From: a virus
DNA: 48,412 bases
Strand: one strand, 5' to 3'
Virus record (IMG/VR): IMGVR_UViG_3300035698_032172
Location: 1 to 48,412 of that record
Below, piece by piece: positions 31,751 through 38,981 of the stretch. A model generated the notes under the pieces. It was not told the origin of the DNA. It made no database searches and saw only the letters and a list, made by a program, of their open reading frames with translations. Numbering within the stretch: the stretch's first letter is position 1; the number at the start of each line of letters is the position of its first letter. The position numbers were made by a program, and so were the translations under genes.

Positions 31751-31778
31751 ACTATAACATAATAATGATTTATTACAA
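31751..31778 (-). promoter_or_regulatory. Promoter-like sequence between divergent genes
   Basis: On the minus strand TTGTAA (31778-31773), 16 bases, TATAGT (31756-31751) lies upstream of the metallophosphoesterase. TTATGTTATAGTAT around the -10 also occurs in the promoter before the AAA+ gene. The opposite strand carries the endonuclease ribosome site AAGGAAAA. Confidence 0.4.
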
Positions 31779-31787
31779 GGAAAATTT

Positions 31788-32618
31788 ATGAAAGTTTTTA
31801 CCAAAGAACAAGAGAGTAGAATCGTTAATTTATATATTCAAAATACGTCCATACTCAATATCTCTAAAATTTTCGATACCTCAATTACCCCTATAAAAAG
31901 AATACTAAAAAATAATAATGTAGAAACAAAGAAAAGACAAAAATATACTTTTAACACTACCATATTTGATAAGATCAATACAAAAGCAAAAAGTTATTGG
32001 TTAGGTTTTTTAATGGCAGATGGCAATGTCTGGAATAATTCTTTGAGAGTAAGTCTTAACGAAAAAGATCACAACCATCTAGAAAAATTCAAACAATTCA
32101 TGAATTCTACCCATCCAATAAAACCTCAAAAAAAGAATTGCCATTTGTTTGCTGTGCATAGTTCTGATTTTATAGATAAAATAAAAAAACACGGATTAAT
32201 CCCTAATAAAAGTTTGACCACCATAACCCCCACGACTATTCCCTCAAATCTCCTCTCTCATTTCTATAGAGGCATATTTGATGGAGATGGATGGGTCACT
32301 TCTAAAAAACAAACTAGGCAAAAAAATAATCAAAGATATTATATCGATAAAAGGACATACGAGTTTGGATTTTGCTCTGGATCAAAAGATTTTATTAACC
32401 AGGTGCATCAGTGGATATGTGATCAAATTCAACAAAAAAGAGGATACATCGTCCATAGAAAACAACATAGTAATTCTTGCTACCAGCTTACCTTTGGAGG
32501 CAATGAAGTATTTATTAAAATTTCAAAGATCTTATACAAAAACACAAATTACAACATTTATCTCGATAGAAAAAATAAGAAAACTAAAAATGCCATTATT
32601 AGTATTTTGGAAGGATGA
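31788..32618 (+). CDS. LAGLIDADG homing endonuclease 1 (plus strand)
   Basis: A 276-residue protein on the plus strand, against the direction of almost every other gene. An N-terminal helix-turn-helix (QESRIVNLYIQNTSILNISKIF) is followed by YWLGFLMADGNV (first LAGLIDADG-like helix, acidic residue D) and HFYRGIFDGDGWV (second), so one chain carries both active-site aspartates. AAGGAAAA precedes the ATG. It is free-standing between a metallophosphoesterase gene (divergent) and a convergent gene. A second copy lies near 35 kb, with a nearly identical C-terminal half. Confidence 0.85.
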   Translation: MKVFTKEQESRIVNLYIQNTSILNISKIFDTSITPIKRILKNNNVETKKRQKYTFNTTIFDKINTKAKSYWLGFLMADGNVWNNSLRVSLNEKDHNHLEKFKQFMNSTHPIKPQKKNCHLFAVHSSDFIDKIKKHGLIPNKSLTTITPTTIPSNLLSHFYRGIFDGDGWVTSKKQTRQKNNQRYYIDKRTYEFGFCSGSKDFINQVHQWICDQIQQKRGYIVHRKQHSNSCYQLTFGGNEVFIKISKILYKNTNYNIYLDRKNKKTKNAIISILEG

Positions 32619-32638
32619 AACAAATTTTAACACCTATT

Positions 32639-33172
32639 TCATAATATCACAAACTCTTTCTTTCTATCATTATACTCTGCTAACAAAGTAATTTTTTTCT
32701 TAGTATTAGCTTTCCAAAGACACCCACTTGGAACGTCCCAAGCATAATACCACATCAGATCATTTGCAAACCTCAGGTTATAGAAGTATGGATTAATCTC
32801 TACACCATCATAATCTCTTACCACTCTTTGCCAATCAATATAAACTGATGGAAAATTAGCATAGAAACTATCTGTTCTTCTATATTTTTTGCTAAAGGCA
32901 AAGACATCATCTTCAGTATCAATAAATTTGATGTTCGCTTTTGGGCATAGTTTTAGATCATAGATATATTTTCCTATCCCGCTAAAATCTTCTCCTACGC
33001 ACCAGTCTATCCAGCTACTTCCCATAGCATACCATAGACCAAAGGGTTTAACACCATGAGCAGGGTTGCGAGGTCTTAGAAATCTACCATATTCTTTGTT
33101 AGTAGTAAATACCCTTCTACCATTAAGAAGACCTGTGTCTATTAAATTTTTACTTGCTTTGCTTATCATCAA
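32639..33172 (-). CDS. Hypothetical protein next to ADP-ribosylglycohydrolase
   Basis: A 177-residue aromatic-rich protein with VKPFGLWYAMGSSWIDWC, DSFYANFPSVYIDWQRVVRDYDGVEI and MWYYAWDVPSGCLW motifs. This set is consistent with a conserved enzyme fold, but I do not recognise the family. Its coding start overlaps the ADP-ribosylglycohydrolase end by 23 bases, so the two are made together and may act on the same substrate. Confidence 0.5.
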   Translation of the reverse strand: MMISKASKNLIDTGLLNGRRVFTTNKEYGRFLRPRNPAHGVKPFGLWYAMGSSWIDWCVGEDFSGIGKYIYDLKLCPKANIKFIDTEDDVFAFSKKYRRTDSFYANFPSVYIDWQRVVRDYDGVEINPYFYNLRFANDLMWYYAWDVPSGCLWKANTKKKITLLAEYNDRKKEFVIL

Positions 33173-33938
33173 TTATTTTATAGAAGTCAATAATAATTTT
33201 ATGAAAATCTTCAGGTAAAAGATCCCATGTCGTTTCTATCATATTCACAGGAACCTGTGTATAAAAAGCTTCTGCCAGACCACCTGCCATGCAAGCCAAT
33301 GTATCTGCATCACCACCAAGAGATACAGCCAACCTAACAGCCATCTCATAGCAATCAGAGTCTAAGAATGCTATGATAGCTTCAGGGACAGAAGCTTGAC
33401 AAGACACTTCAAACTTATATGTTGGTCTTATCTCTTTGATTGTCCTTTTCAAATCGTAGTCAAACCTACTTGAGATATAATCTCTGATCTGCTCTTTACT
33501 ATCTCCCTTTCTTGCCAAGTAAATAGCAGCGGCAAGAGCTTCTGCTCCTTTAATACCTTCAGGATGATTATGAGTAACTGATGCACTGACTGCCGCTTCT
33601 TCAATGACTTTCTCTATATCATCAAAAAACCACCCTATCGGAGCAATTCTCATAGCAGAGCCATTGCCCCAACTGTTGTAAGCAGGTTGCATCTCAGGAC
33701 TCGCCGCCCACTCTGCGAATCTTGCTCCCCATCCACACTCCATATAGTCAAGAGCATACTTTTTATATAGCACGTCATAGTCTTGCCTATCTTCGATAAG
33801 TGCCTTTGCCGTTGCTATAGTCAAAACTGTATCATCAGTGAATTTAGATTTTTCGGGGAAGAGAGGAAACCAAACTTCCTTAGTTTTGTTAAACTCATAA
33901 GTCGAACCGACTACATCGCCTATTATTGCTCCTAACAT
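33150..33938 (-). CDS. ADP-ribosylglycohydrolase (DraG/ARH family)
   Basis: A 262-residue enzyme of the ARH family: LGAIIGDVVGS at the start, FTDDTVLT (metal-binding Thr/Asp pair, residues about 33-41), THNHPEGIKGAEALA near 123, and LGGDADTLACMAGGLAEAF near 210 (second metal-binding loop). Such enzymes remove ADP-ribose from proteins or nucleic acids with Mg2+. In a phage it would reverse host ADP-ribosylation defence or regulate modified host proteins. Compact single-domain form, intact. Confidence 0.9.
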   Translation of the reverse strand: MLGAIIGDVVGSTYEFNKTKEVWFPLFPEKSKFTDDTVLTIATAKALIEDRQDYDVLYKKYALDYMECGWGARFAEWAASPEMQPAYNSWGNGSAMRIAPIGWFFDDIEKVIEEAAVSASVTHNHPEGIKGAEALAAAIYLARKGDSKEQIRDYISSRFDYDLKRTIKEIRPTYKFEVSCQASVPEAIIAFLDSDCYEMAVRLAVSLGGDADTLACMAGGLAEAFYTQVPVNMIETTWDLLPEDFHKIIIDFYKIIDDKQSK

Positions 33939-33948
33939 ATTTTACCTT

Positions 33949-34260
33949 TCAGTCTGTTACCCATAATTTCATAACTTTTTTATTAAACTCTTCGATCATT
34001 TCATCTGTCCATCCGCCCTGAACTAACATAGCTTCTACCAGCACTAACATCCCCTTGAGGGTATCATCAATTTTTTCTTTTTCTTTTACATAAAGATCTT
34101 GACCTTTTGCTAAACCATAAGTTCGTTTAATAAGATCATAAAAACATATAACCATTCTCGCTACATCTTTGTCTTCTATGATATCAACCATTCTGATAAA
34201 GATACCATGTGCCAGATTAGATAATTCAAAAGCTCTATCTTCTTCCATATTTATTCCCAT
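33949..34260 (-). CDS. Hypothetical small helical protein
   Basis: About 99-103 residues; starts at ATG 34260 or 34248 (MEEDRAFEL...). Entirely helical, with VDIIEDKDVARMVICFYDLIKRTYG. Its start overlaps the end of the phosphoesterase gene. No recognised domain. Confidence 0.5.
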   Translation of the reverse strand: MGINMEEDRAFELSNLAHGIFIRMVDIIEDKDVARMVICFYDLIKRTYGLAKGQDLYVKEKEKIDDTLKGMLVLVEAMLVQGGWTDEMIEEFNKKVMKLWVTD

Positions 34261-34945
34261 TCCAAATCAGGTATTTCATAAATGCAATCATTAATTGGAC
34301 CAGCTACCACTTCATGCAAAGCGACAAAATGAGTTCCTTCAAAGTCTTTCTCTAAAAATCTATGATGATGCCCGTAAATCCAGTAGTCAGGTTTATGAAT
34401 ATCGAACATAGCTTGTAACATCAATTCTGTCCTGCTATTGTGATCAAATTTCCACTCATTTGTTACAGAGTCTATTTTCATACACAAAGGACATTCGTGA
34501 GAAACCATTATTTTCGGTTTAGATTTCTCGTACAACTCTATAACTGTTTTAAACTGAGCTTCACTCAGTTCTTCATCTTTCCACCAAGTCAAATCTGGAA
34601 TTCTATAAGTATGATCTATCGAAAATCCACCACTCACATAAAAAATATTTGGCTTAGCCACAAAACCATAATCTCCTAGATAATTAGGATGACTTCTACA
34701 CAGAGCAGGATCATCATGATTCCCATGAATAAAAAGATGATTGATATCAATTTCAGGACTCCATGAGACTCCATTCTTAGAATATTTTCCGAGATCAGGA
34801 AAACCTATTCCCATATCTCCGACTTGCAAAGAGCAATTCATACCTTTTCTGCCCCCCTTATGTTGCATTTTTTGCAATACATAAAGATATGTTTTAAAAG
34901 CACTATGTATGTCGCCAATAAAAAAAATAATGTACCACCTTTCAT
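34251..34945 (-). CDS. Metallophosphoesterase 2, start separated by a frame shift
   Basis: The main frame holds VGDMGIG, IHGNHDD, VSHECPLC and YGHHHR, the metallophosphoesterase motifs, but its upstream codons contain GDIHSAFKTYLYVLQKMQ, the first metal motif, with no in-frame ATG before a TAA. An ATG with AAGG-like ribosome site exists at 34945 in the frame one base away. A run of eight T (34927-34920) connects them: in the starting frame it reads T-TTT-TTA, a classic slippery heptamer, and a -1 slip yields MKGGTLFFFIGDIHS. So either programmed frameshifting or a one-base error or mutation of the T-run is at work. Confidence 0.6.
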
Positions 34946-35029
34946 AAATATCTTAAAAAATTAAAGGATTTATAATCATGTATACCAAATATAAATCTAT
35001 AACTATAAAATTAGGATAAAGGAAACTCT

Positions 35030-35872
35030 ATGAAAAAAATAAATTTTTCTCAAAAAGAAACTAAAAAAATTATCGCCCTGTGTAAAAAAAGAAAAACATT
35101 TAAAGAAATCGCAAAAGAATATAATGTATCACAAAGTACGATACAAAGAATAAGAAAAGAAGAAGGGCTTCCCTTTCAACCACGACAAAAACATAATTTT
35201 GATACAAACATCTTTAATAAAATAGACACCAAAGAAAAGGCATACTGGATAGGTTTCCTTATGGCAGATTGTGGAATCAATGATCGCAATTACTCCTTGC
35301 AGCTAGAAATCTCTCAAAAAGATACAAAACACTTAATAAAATTCAAAAAATTTATGAACGCAAGCAATCCTATAAAAAATACTCGAAAAGGATGTTGTCG
35401 AATTGAGATCTACGGAAAACAATTTGTAGAAAAAATATCAAAACATGGATTAGTTCCTCGAAAAACCTTAATGACGACAACCCCATCGACAATTCCTTCT
35501 AAACTATTATCTCATTTTTATAGAGGTATTCTCGATGGAGACGGATGGGTTACTTCTCGACAACAATGCAAAATAAAAAACGGGGTCAGAAAAGTATATC
35601 CTAGAAGAATTTTTGAATTTGGATTTAGCTCTGGTTCAGAAATATTCATCAATCAAATACACCAGTGGATTTGTGATCAAATACAGCAAAAAAGAGGCTA
35701 TATCATCCATAGAAATCAAAACAATCACTCTTGTTATCAACTAACTTTTGGAGGCAATAATACTTTTATTAAAATTTCAAAGATCTTATATAAAAACACT
35801 GATAAAACTATTTATTTAGATAGAAAATATGAAAAAATACAAAATTCCTTAAAAAGTATTTCTTCATTTTAA
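35030..35872 (+). CDS. LAGLIDADG homing endonuclease 2 (plus strand)
   Basis: A 280-residue plus-strand protein. N-terminal helix-turn-helix (TFKEIAKEYNVSQSTIQRIRKEEG), then YWIGFLMADCGI and HFYRGILDGDGWV as the two LAGLIDADG helices, and a C-terminal half very similar to the copy at 31.8 kb (HQWICDQIQQKRGYI, SCYQLTFGGN, FIKISKILYKNT). AAAGGAAA precedes the ATG. Divergent from metallophosphoesterase 2 and convergent with the next gene. The two copies are paralogues from a duplication or a twice-repeated invasion. Confidence 0.85.
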   Translation: MKKINFSQKETKKIIALCKKRKTFKEIAKEYNVSQSTIQRIRKEEGLPFQPRQKHNFDTNIFNKIDTKEKAYWIGFLMADCGINDRNYSLQLEISQKDTKHLIKFKKFMNASNPIKNTRKGCCRIEIYGKQFVEKISKHGLVPRKTLMTTTPSTIPSKLLSHFYRGILDGDGWVTSRQQCKIKNGVRKVYPRRIFEFGFSSGSEIFINQIHQWICDQIQQKRGYIIHRNQNNHSCYQLTFGGNNTFIKISKILYKNTDKTIYLDRKYEKIQNSLKSISSF

Positions 35873-36309
35873 AACCTCGATACTGCGTCGTGTTCTTTTA
35901 TCCATTCTTCTGAGCCAGCAACTTCCAATGGTTGCAACCAAGCTCCATCTTCCGTGAATCCATCATCATCTTTATGATCTATAATATATTTCGATGCCGA
36001 CTGTATGTCTCCTGTATGGACAACTATCCCGCGTCTAAACTTATACCTATTATAGAAACTATCAACTTTTATAATTTCTTCACATACTTCTGTCTTCACA
36101 ACTACCCAATTTCCATTCTTTAATTTCTCATAAGAAAAATGATAAGTCTTACCCCACATGATGCCATATAGACCTTGCTCTATATCAATATCATACGTGA
36201 AATTTTTTGCTTCAATATAACCTTCATAAGGATATTCGTTACCACCGATATCCATCCATTCCTCATCAACATACACTAACATTAATACATAATTACCAGT
36301 TCCATTCAT
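35869..36309 (-). CDS. Hypothetical protein
   Basis: A 146-residue beta-rich protein (NYVLMLVYVDEEWMDIGGNEYPYEGYIEAKNFTYD ...). Its last codons overlap the end of the plus-strand endonuclease gene. It is driven by the promoter upstream. No recognised family. Confidence 0.5.
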   Translation of the reverse strand: MNGTGNYVLMLVYVDEEWMDIGGNEYPYEGYIEAKNFTYDIDIEQGLYGIMWGKTYHFSYEKLKNGNWVVVKTEVCEEIIKVDSFYNRYKFRRGIVVHTGDIQSASKYIIDHKDDDGFTEDGAWLQPLEVAGSEEWIKEHDAVSRF

Positions 36310-36349
36310 ATAATTTACCTATCTATCAAAGTTGCTATTACTAGGGTAT

Positions 36350-36378
36350 ATTATACAGGAAAAAACTTTCACTTACAA
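36350..36378 (-). promoter_or_regulatory. Sigma-70 promoter with two AAGTGAAA boxes
   Basis: TTGTAA (36378-36373), 17 bases, TATAAT (36355-36350). The -35 merges with a CTTGTAAGTGAAAG box, and an identical box lies one period upstream, both on the minus strand. It drives the 146-residue gene. Confidence 0.65.
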
Positions 36379-36400
36379 GGGAAAAACTTTCACTTACAAG
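36361..36400. repeat. Two direct copies of a 19-base unit
   Basis: AAAAACTTTCACTTACAAG occurs exactly twice, 21 bases apart on the plus strand. Each copy holds the TTTCACTT box also found in other promoters here. The 21-base period is two helical turns, which suits a regulator binding on one face of the DNA. Confidence 0.8.
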
Positions 36401-36402
36401 AG

Positions 36403-36442
36403 AAAAATGCACAAAGCGAAAATCAAAACTTCCACTTTGTGC
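36403..36442 (-). terminator. Rho-independent terminator after RNA ligase 1
   Basis: GCACAAAGTG and CGCTTTGTGC pair over ten positions (one G-U) and are followed by ATTTTTCT. It lies 25 bases after the stop of the RNA ligase gene and directly before the promoter of the next gene. Confidence 0.7.
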
Positions 36443-36466
36443 GTATTAAATTATCAAAGAACATAG

Positions 36467-37678
36467 TTATACATTGTCTGTAAATCTATTGACAGCAGAT
36501 GAAGGAGTGTAACCTTCTAAGTAGTTAGCCTTTGGTTTGAAGGCTGAAAATACTTTCCTACGCATCAGGTGTTTAGGATCTAAGTCGTTTAGCTTTTCGT
36601 AGAACTGACCTTTCCTTTTTAGAAAGACATAATTCTTAGAAGTTTTAAATTCGCAGCCCGCAAATGCCTCTGGGTGAGCAGATATATATAAACCCAACTC
36701 TTTATCAGACTTCGACTTTGTTCCTTCGTATAGATCTTCTACTTCTTTAATAAAGGCAGCTAACTTACCTTCAAAGATAGATATCATAGTATCAAAATCT
36801 TTCTCCATCTCTTCTGGCAACTCTTTTTTGATATCTTCTAAATTGTCTCCATGTAGCATCGCTTCCCATATAGCCAAAGGAGTAACTTTAGAAATTATCT
36901 TATGTACGCGAACGTACTCGTCGCCTTTTATCTTGAGACGGATACCGCTCTTGAAACGAATGACATACCCTTCTTCACTCAATGGTAGAGTCTCTGCTCT
37001 TTTCAAGATGCTATCCATATCAGAGAAATCATAGATTTCAGCACATCTTACATTAATATACTTTGACTCTTCTTCTAACCATTCAACATTGTAGTCAAGA
37101 CCAAAGCGGTCAGTCACATTCAACAAGACAAGACCTTCATAGTCATACTGTACAACTATTTTATTTGTAGGATAAACTATCTCGAACAAATAAGTATTTG
37201 TTTTGTCAAGAGCATCGACACGCATATTCTCCTTCATCCATGCCATAGCCCATATAGCTTGCTCTGAAGAAAAACCACCGGCAGTAGATACTCTCCACTC
37301 TCCAGCATAGAAGAACATTATACCTAATGAACCATCTACTTTTTCCATAACTGTAAACTCTGGCTCTATAACAGAAAATGAACCTGACTCTATCTCTCCA
37401 TAGTTGAAAAATTTGAGGAAAGGAGTAGCGACAACAAAATCATCTTTTGTGTCTATGATCAAACCTCTAGCCATAAGAGTAAACTTATTCCAATTCTGCT
37501 CAAAAACGCAGTTTAAAGAATATTTAAACAAAGCTAGTTCAGGGAATTCTGGATGATAGCTGACGTTGATATTATCCGCAGCAACTTCTGCGAACAATCC
37601 CCTCTTCAACTCATTGAATGGAGTTGTGCGTGCTGGATGCTTTATTCCAAAGCTAAATAATTTTTTCATGTCTTCCAT
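36467..37678 (-). CDS. T4 Rnl1-like RNA ligase
   Basis: The ATG at 37678 has AAGGAATT upstream; the protein has 403 residues. It shows FTLMARGLIIDTKDDFVVATPFLKFFNYGE, then TVMEKVDGSLGIMF with the adenylated lysine in EKVDGS (motif I), LFEIVYP (motif IIIa), EGYVIRF and LKIKGDEYV (motifs IV and V). This is the T4 Rnl1 arrangement, which seals broken tRNA anticodon loops after 5' phosphorylation. The C-terminal region is helical. It probably acts with the kinase-phosphatase; a terminator follows directly. Confidence 0.9.
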   Translation of the reverse strand: MEDMKKLFSFGIKHPARTTPFNELKRGLFAEVAADNINVSYHPEFPELALFKYSLNCVFEQNWNKFTLMARGLIIDTKDDFVVATPFLKFFNYGEIESGSFSVIEPEFTVMEKVDGSLGIMFFYAGEWRVSTAGGFSSEQAIWAMAWMKENMRVDALDKTNTYLFEIVYPTNKIVVQYDYEGLVLLNVTDRFGLDYNVEWLEEESKYINVRCAEIYDFSDMDSILKRAETLPLSEEGYVIRFKSGIRLKIKGDEYVRVHKIISKVTPLAIWEAMLHGDNLEDIKKELPEEMEKDFDTMISIFEGKLAAFIKEVEDLYEGTKSKSDKELGLYISAHPEAFAGCEFKTSKNYVFLKRKGQFYEKLNDLDPKHLMRRKVFSAFKPKANYLEGYTPSSAVNRFTDNV

Positions 37679-37701
37679 TTTAATTCCTTCCATAGCCAAT
37701 A

Positions 37702-37727
37702 AGGATGTAAGAAAAATCCTACATCCT
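37702..37727 (-). other. Hairpin in the leader of the RNA ligase gene
   Basis: AGGATGTA and TACATCCT make eight perfect pairs around a 10-base loop, just upstream of the ligase ribosome site. No T-run follows directly (TATTGGC), so an attenuator or RNA-stability element is more likely than a terminator. The sequence TTGATAATTTAATA precedes it, as it does the terminator near 36.4 kb. Confidence 0.5.
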
Positions 37728-37765
37728 CATGACTACCTATTAAATTATCAAGGAAGATAAAGCTA

Positions 37766-38167
37766 CTATGCTATTGCTTCCTCTTTTACTGCTTCAAGCT
37801 CAGCAATTTTTGCCTGAAGTGCCGCAACTTGCTTTCTAAGCTTGCGGTTCTTTGAGCCAGAAGTCCTTGGCACTACACGACAAGTCCTATTGTACTCATC
37901 GCCCAAAGGCTTACGCACAGATCTTGGCATATCCTTAATAGCTTTAACGAAAGCCAATCTTCGTGCCGTTACAGCATTCGACTGGTCACAAGATGTTTGG
38001 CTCACATGCCCTCTTGCTACTTCAACGGGATCATGATTCCAAACGATACGTCTTATAACACAGTCAGTAGCTTCCAATTCAAGTTCAGTATTCCTACCTG
38101 TTTTAGGACTGAACTTCCGCGTCTCAAAATGCATCAAATAAATTTCTGGTCCAAGTGTTACTTTCAT
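37766..38167 (-). CDS. Conserved-looking protein with coiled-coil end
   Basis: From ATG 38167 (AAAGGGAAC upstream) the protein has 133 residues. The N-terminal half is beta-rich (MKVTLGPEIYLMHFETRKFSP ...), the C-terminal end a coiled coil (NRKLRKQVAALQAKIAELEAVKEEA). Conserved basic middle (KDMPRSVRKPLGDEYNRTCR). Unknown function. First gene of a transcription unit that may continue to the RNA ligase. Confidence 0.55.
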   Translation of the reverse strand: MKVTLGPEIYLMHFETRKFSPKTGRNTELELEATDCVIRRIVWNHDPVEVARGHVSQTSCDQSNAVTARRLAFVKAIKDMPRSVRKPLGDEYNRTCRVVPRTSGSKNRKLRKQVAALQAKIAELEAVKEEAIA

Positions 38168-38219
38168 AAGAGTTCCCTTTCTACTACACAATAAAAATTA
38201 TTCTATTTCATTAATTCAC

Positions 38220-38248
38220 ATTATAACACATCACAACTATATTGTCAA
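38220..38248 (-). promoter_or_regulatory. Consensus sigma-70 promoter below a TTCCAGAGAAA element
   Basis: TTGACA (38248-38243), 17 bases, TATAAT (38225-38220). The element AAAAATTCCAGAGAAAATAT lies directly upstream of the -35, the clearest linkage of this element to a promoter in the window. It drives the coiled-coil gene and probably the RNA ligase. Confidence 0.8.
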
Positions 38249-38250
38249 AA

Positions 38251-38270
38251 ATATTTTCTCTGGAATTTTT
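38251..38270 (-). promoter_or_regulatory. TTCCAGAGAAA element upstream of a promoter
   Basis: AAAAATTCCAGAGAAAATAT, lying two bases upstream of a consensus -35. The position suits an activator site or an UP-like element contacted by RNA polymerase. Confidence 0.5.
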
Positions 38271-38290
38271 GTTTTTTATTTCCATAGAAG

Positions 38291-38878
38291 TTATTTTTTA
38301 CTTTGATAGGCATCAAAAACAATAATTGCTTCTTTATATCCCTCATAATAGGCCATAGCCGCAGGTGTGTGTCCATTATTATCTACTGATGTTAGATAGA
38401 GACCTTTTTTGACGTATTTCTTAACAAGACGAATATCTCTCATGGCTATAGCTTCATGAAGTGGAGATCTACCGTATCTTGTGATGACAAGATCGAGATT
38501 CTCTTCTTCGACAGTTTCGACAACTTCGTCAGGACCAGTTAGTCCTTTTTCCTCCATCTCTTTCATCTTTGCTAAAACCCTCTGTTCTGCTTCGTAAAGA
38601 AATTGATATCTAAGCTTGCTAGATTCTTTTTCCCATCTTTCCTCTTCTCTCTGTTGTCTTATATCCTCAATTGCTTCCTGTTTTTCTTTTGAACTGAGAT
38701 TACTAAATTCGATAAATGATTCTTGGTTAATAGTCTCCCAGTCAATATCTGCTTCAAATTCATCTTCATCGAAAATTCCTGATCCTTTCAAATCATTCAT
38801 TATTGTACCGATGTGTTTTCTGTTTACTCCATTTTTGTGCAAAATTTGCAACATTCTATTTTGTTCGTGTAAAGCCAT
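38291..38878 (-). CDS. Ankyrin-repeat protein
   Basis: A 195-residue protein. The first 130 residues are charged and helical (VLAKMKEMEEKGLTGPDE and so on). Then two ankyrin repeats follow: YGRSPLHEAIAMRDIRLVKKYVKKG and NNGHTPAAMAYYEGYKEAIIVFDAY. Phage ankyrin proteins bind host proteins; the partner is unknown. It has no visible strong promoter of its own and lies between two terminator-like sequences. Confidence 0.65.
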   Translation of the reverse strand: MALHEQNRMLQILHKNGVNRKHIGTIMNDLKGSGIFDEDEFEADIDWETINQESFIEFSNLSSKEKQEAIEDIRQQREEERWEKESSKLRYQFLYEAEQRVLAKMKEMEEKGLTGPDEVVETVEEENLDLVITRYGRSPLHEAIAMRDIRLVKKYVKKGLYLTSVDNNGHTPAAMAYYEGYKEAIIVFDAYQSKK

Positions 38879-38931
38879 TAGGATCTCCTAAACCGTCCGT
38901 GGGTATATTAATTTCAGAGAACTTTACTGCT

Positions 38932-38965
38932 AAAAAAGGTAGTGAAGCAACTTGCCTCACTACCT
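38932..38965 (-). terminator. Rho-independent terminator after Ro60 gene
   Basis: GGTAGTGAGGC and GCTTCACTACC form an 11-pair stem (one G-U) with an AAGTT loop, followed by six T. It stands 16 bases after the Ro60 stop. The stem sequence GGTAGTGAG recalls Y RNA stems, probably by chance. Confidence 0.85.
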
Positions 38966-38981
38966 CGGTATGACTTGTAAA

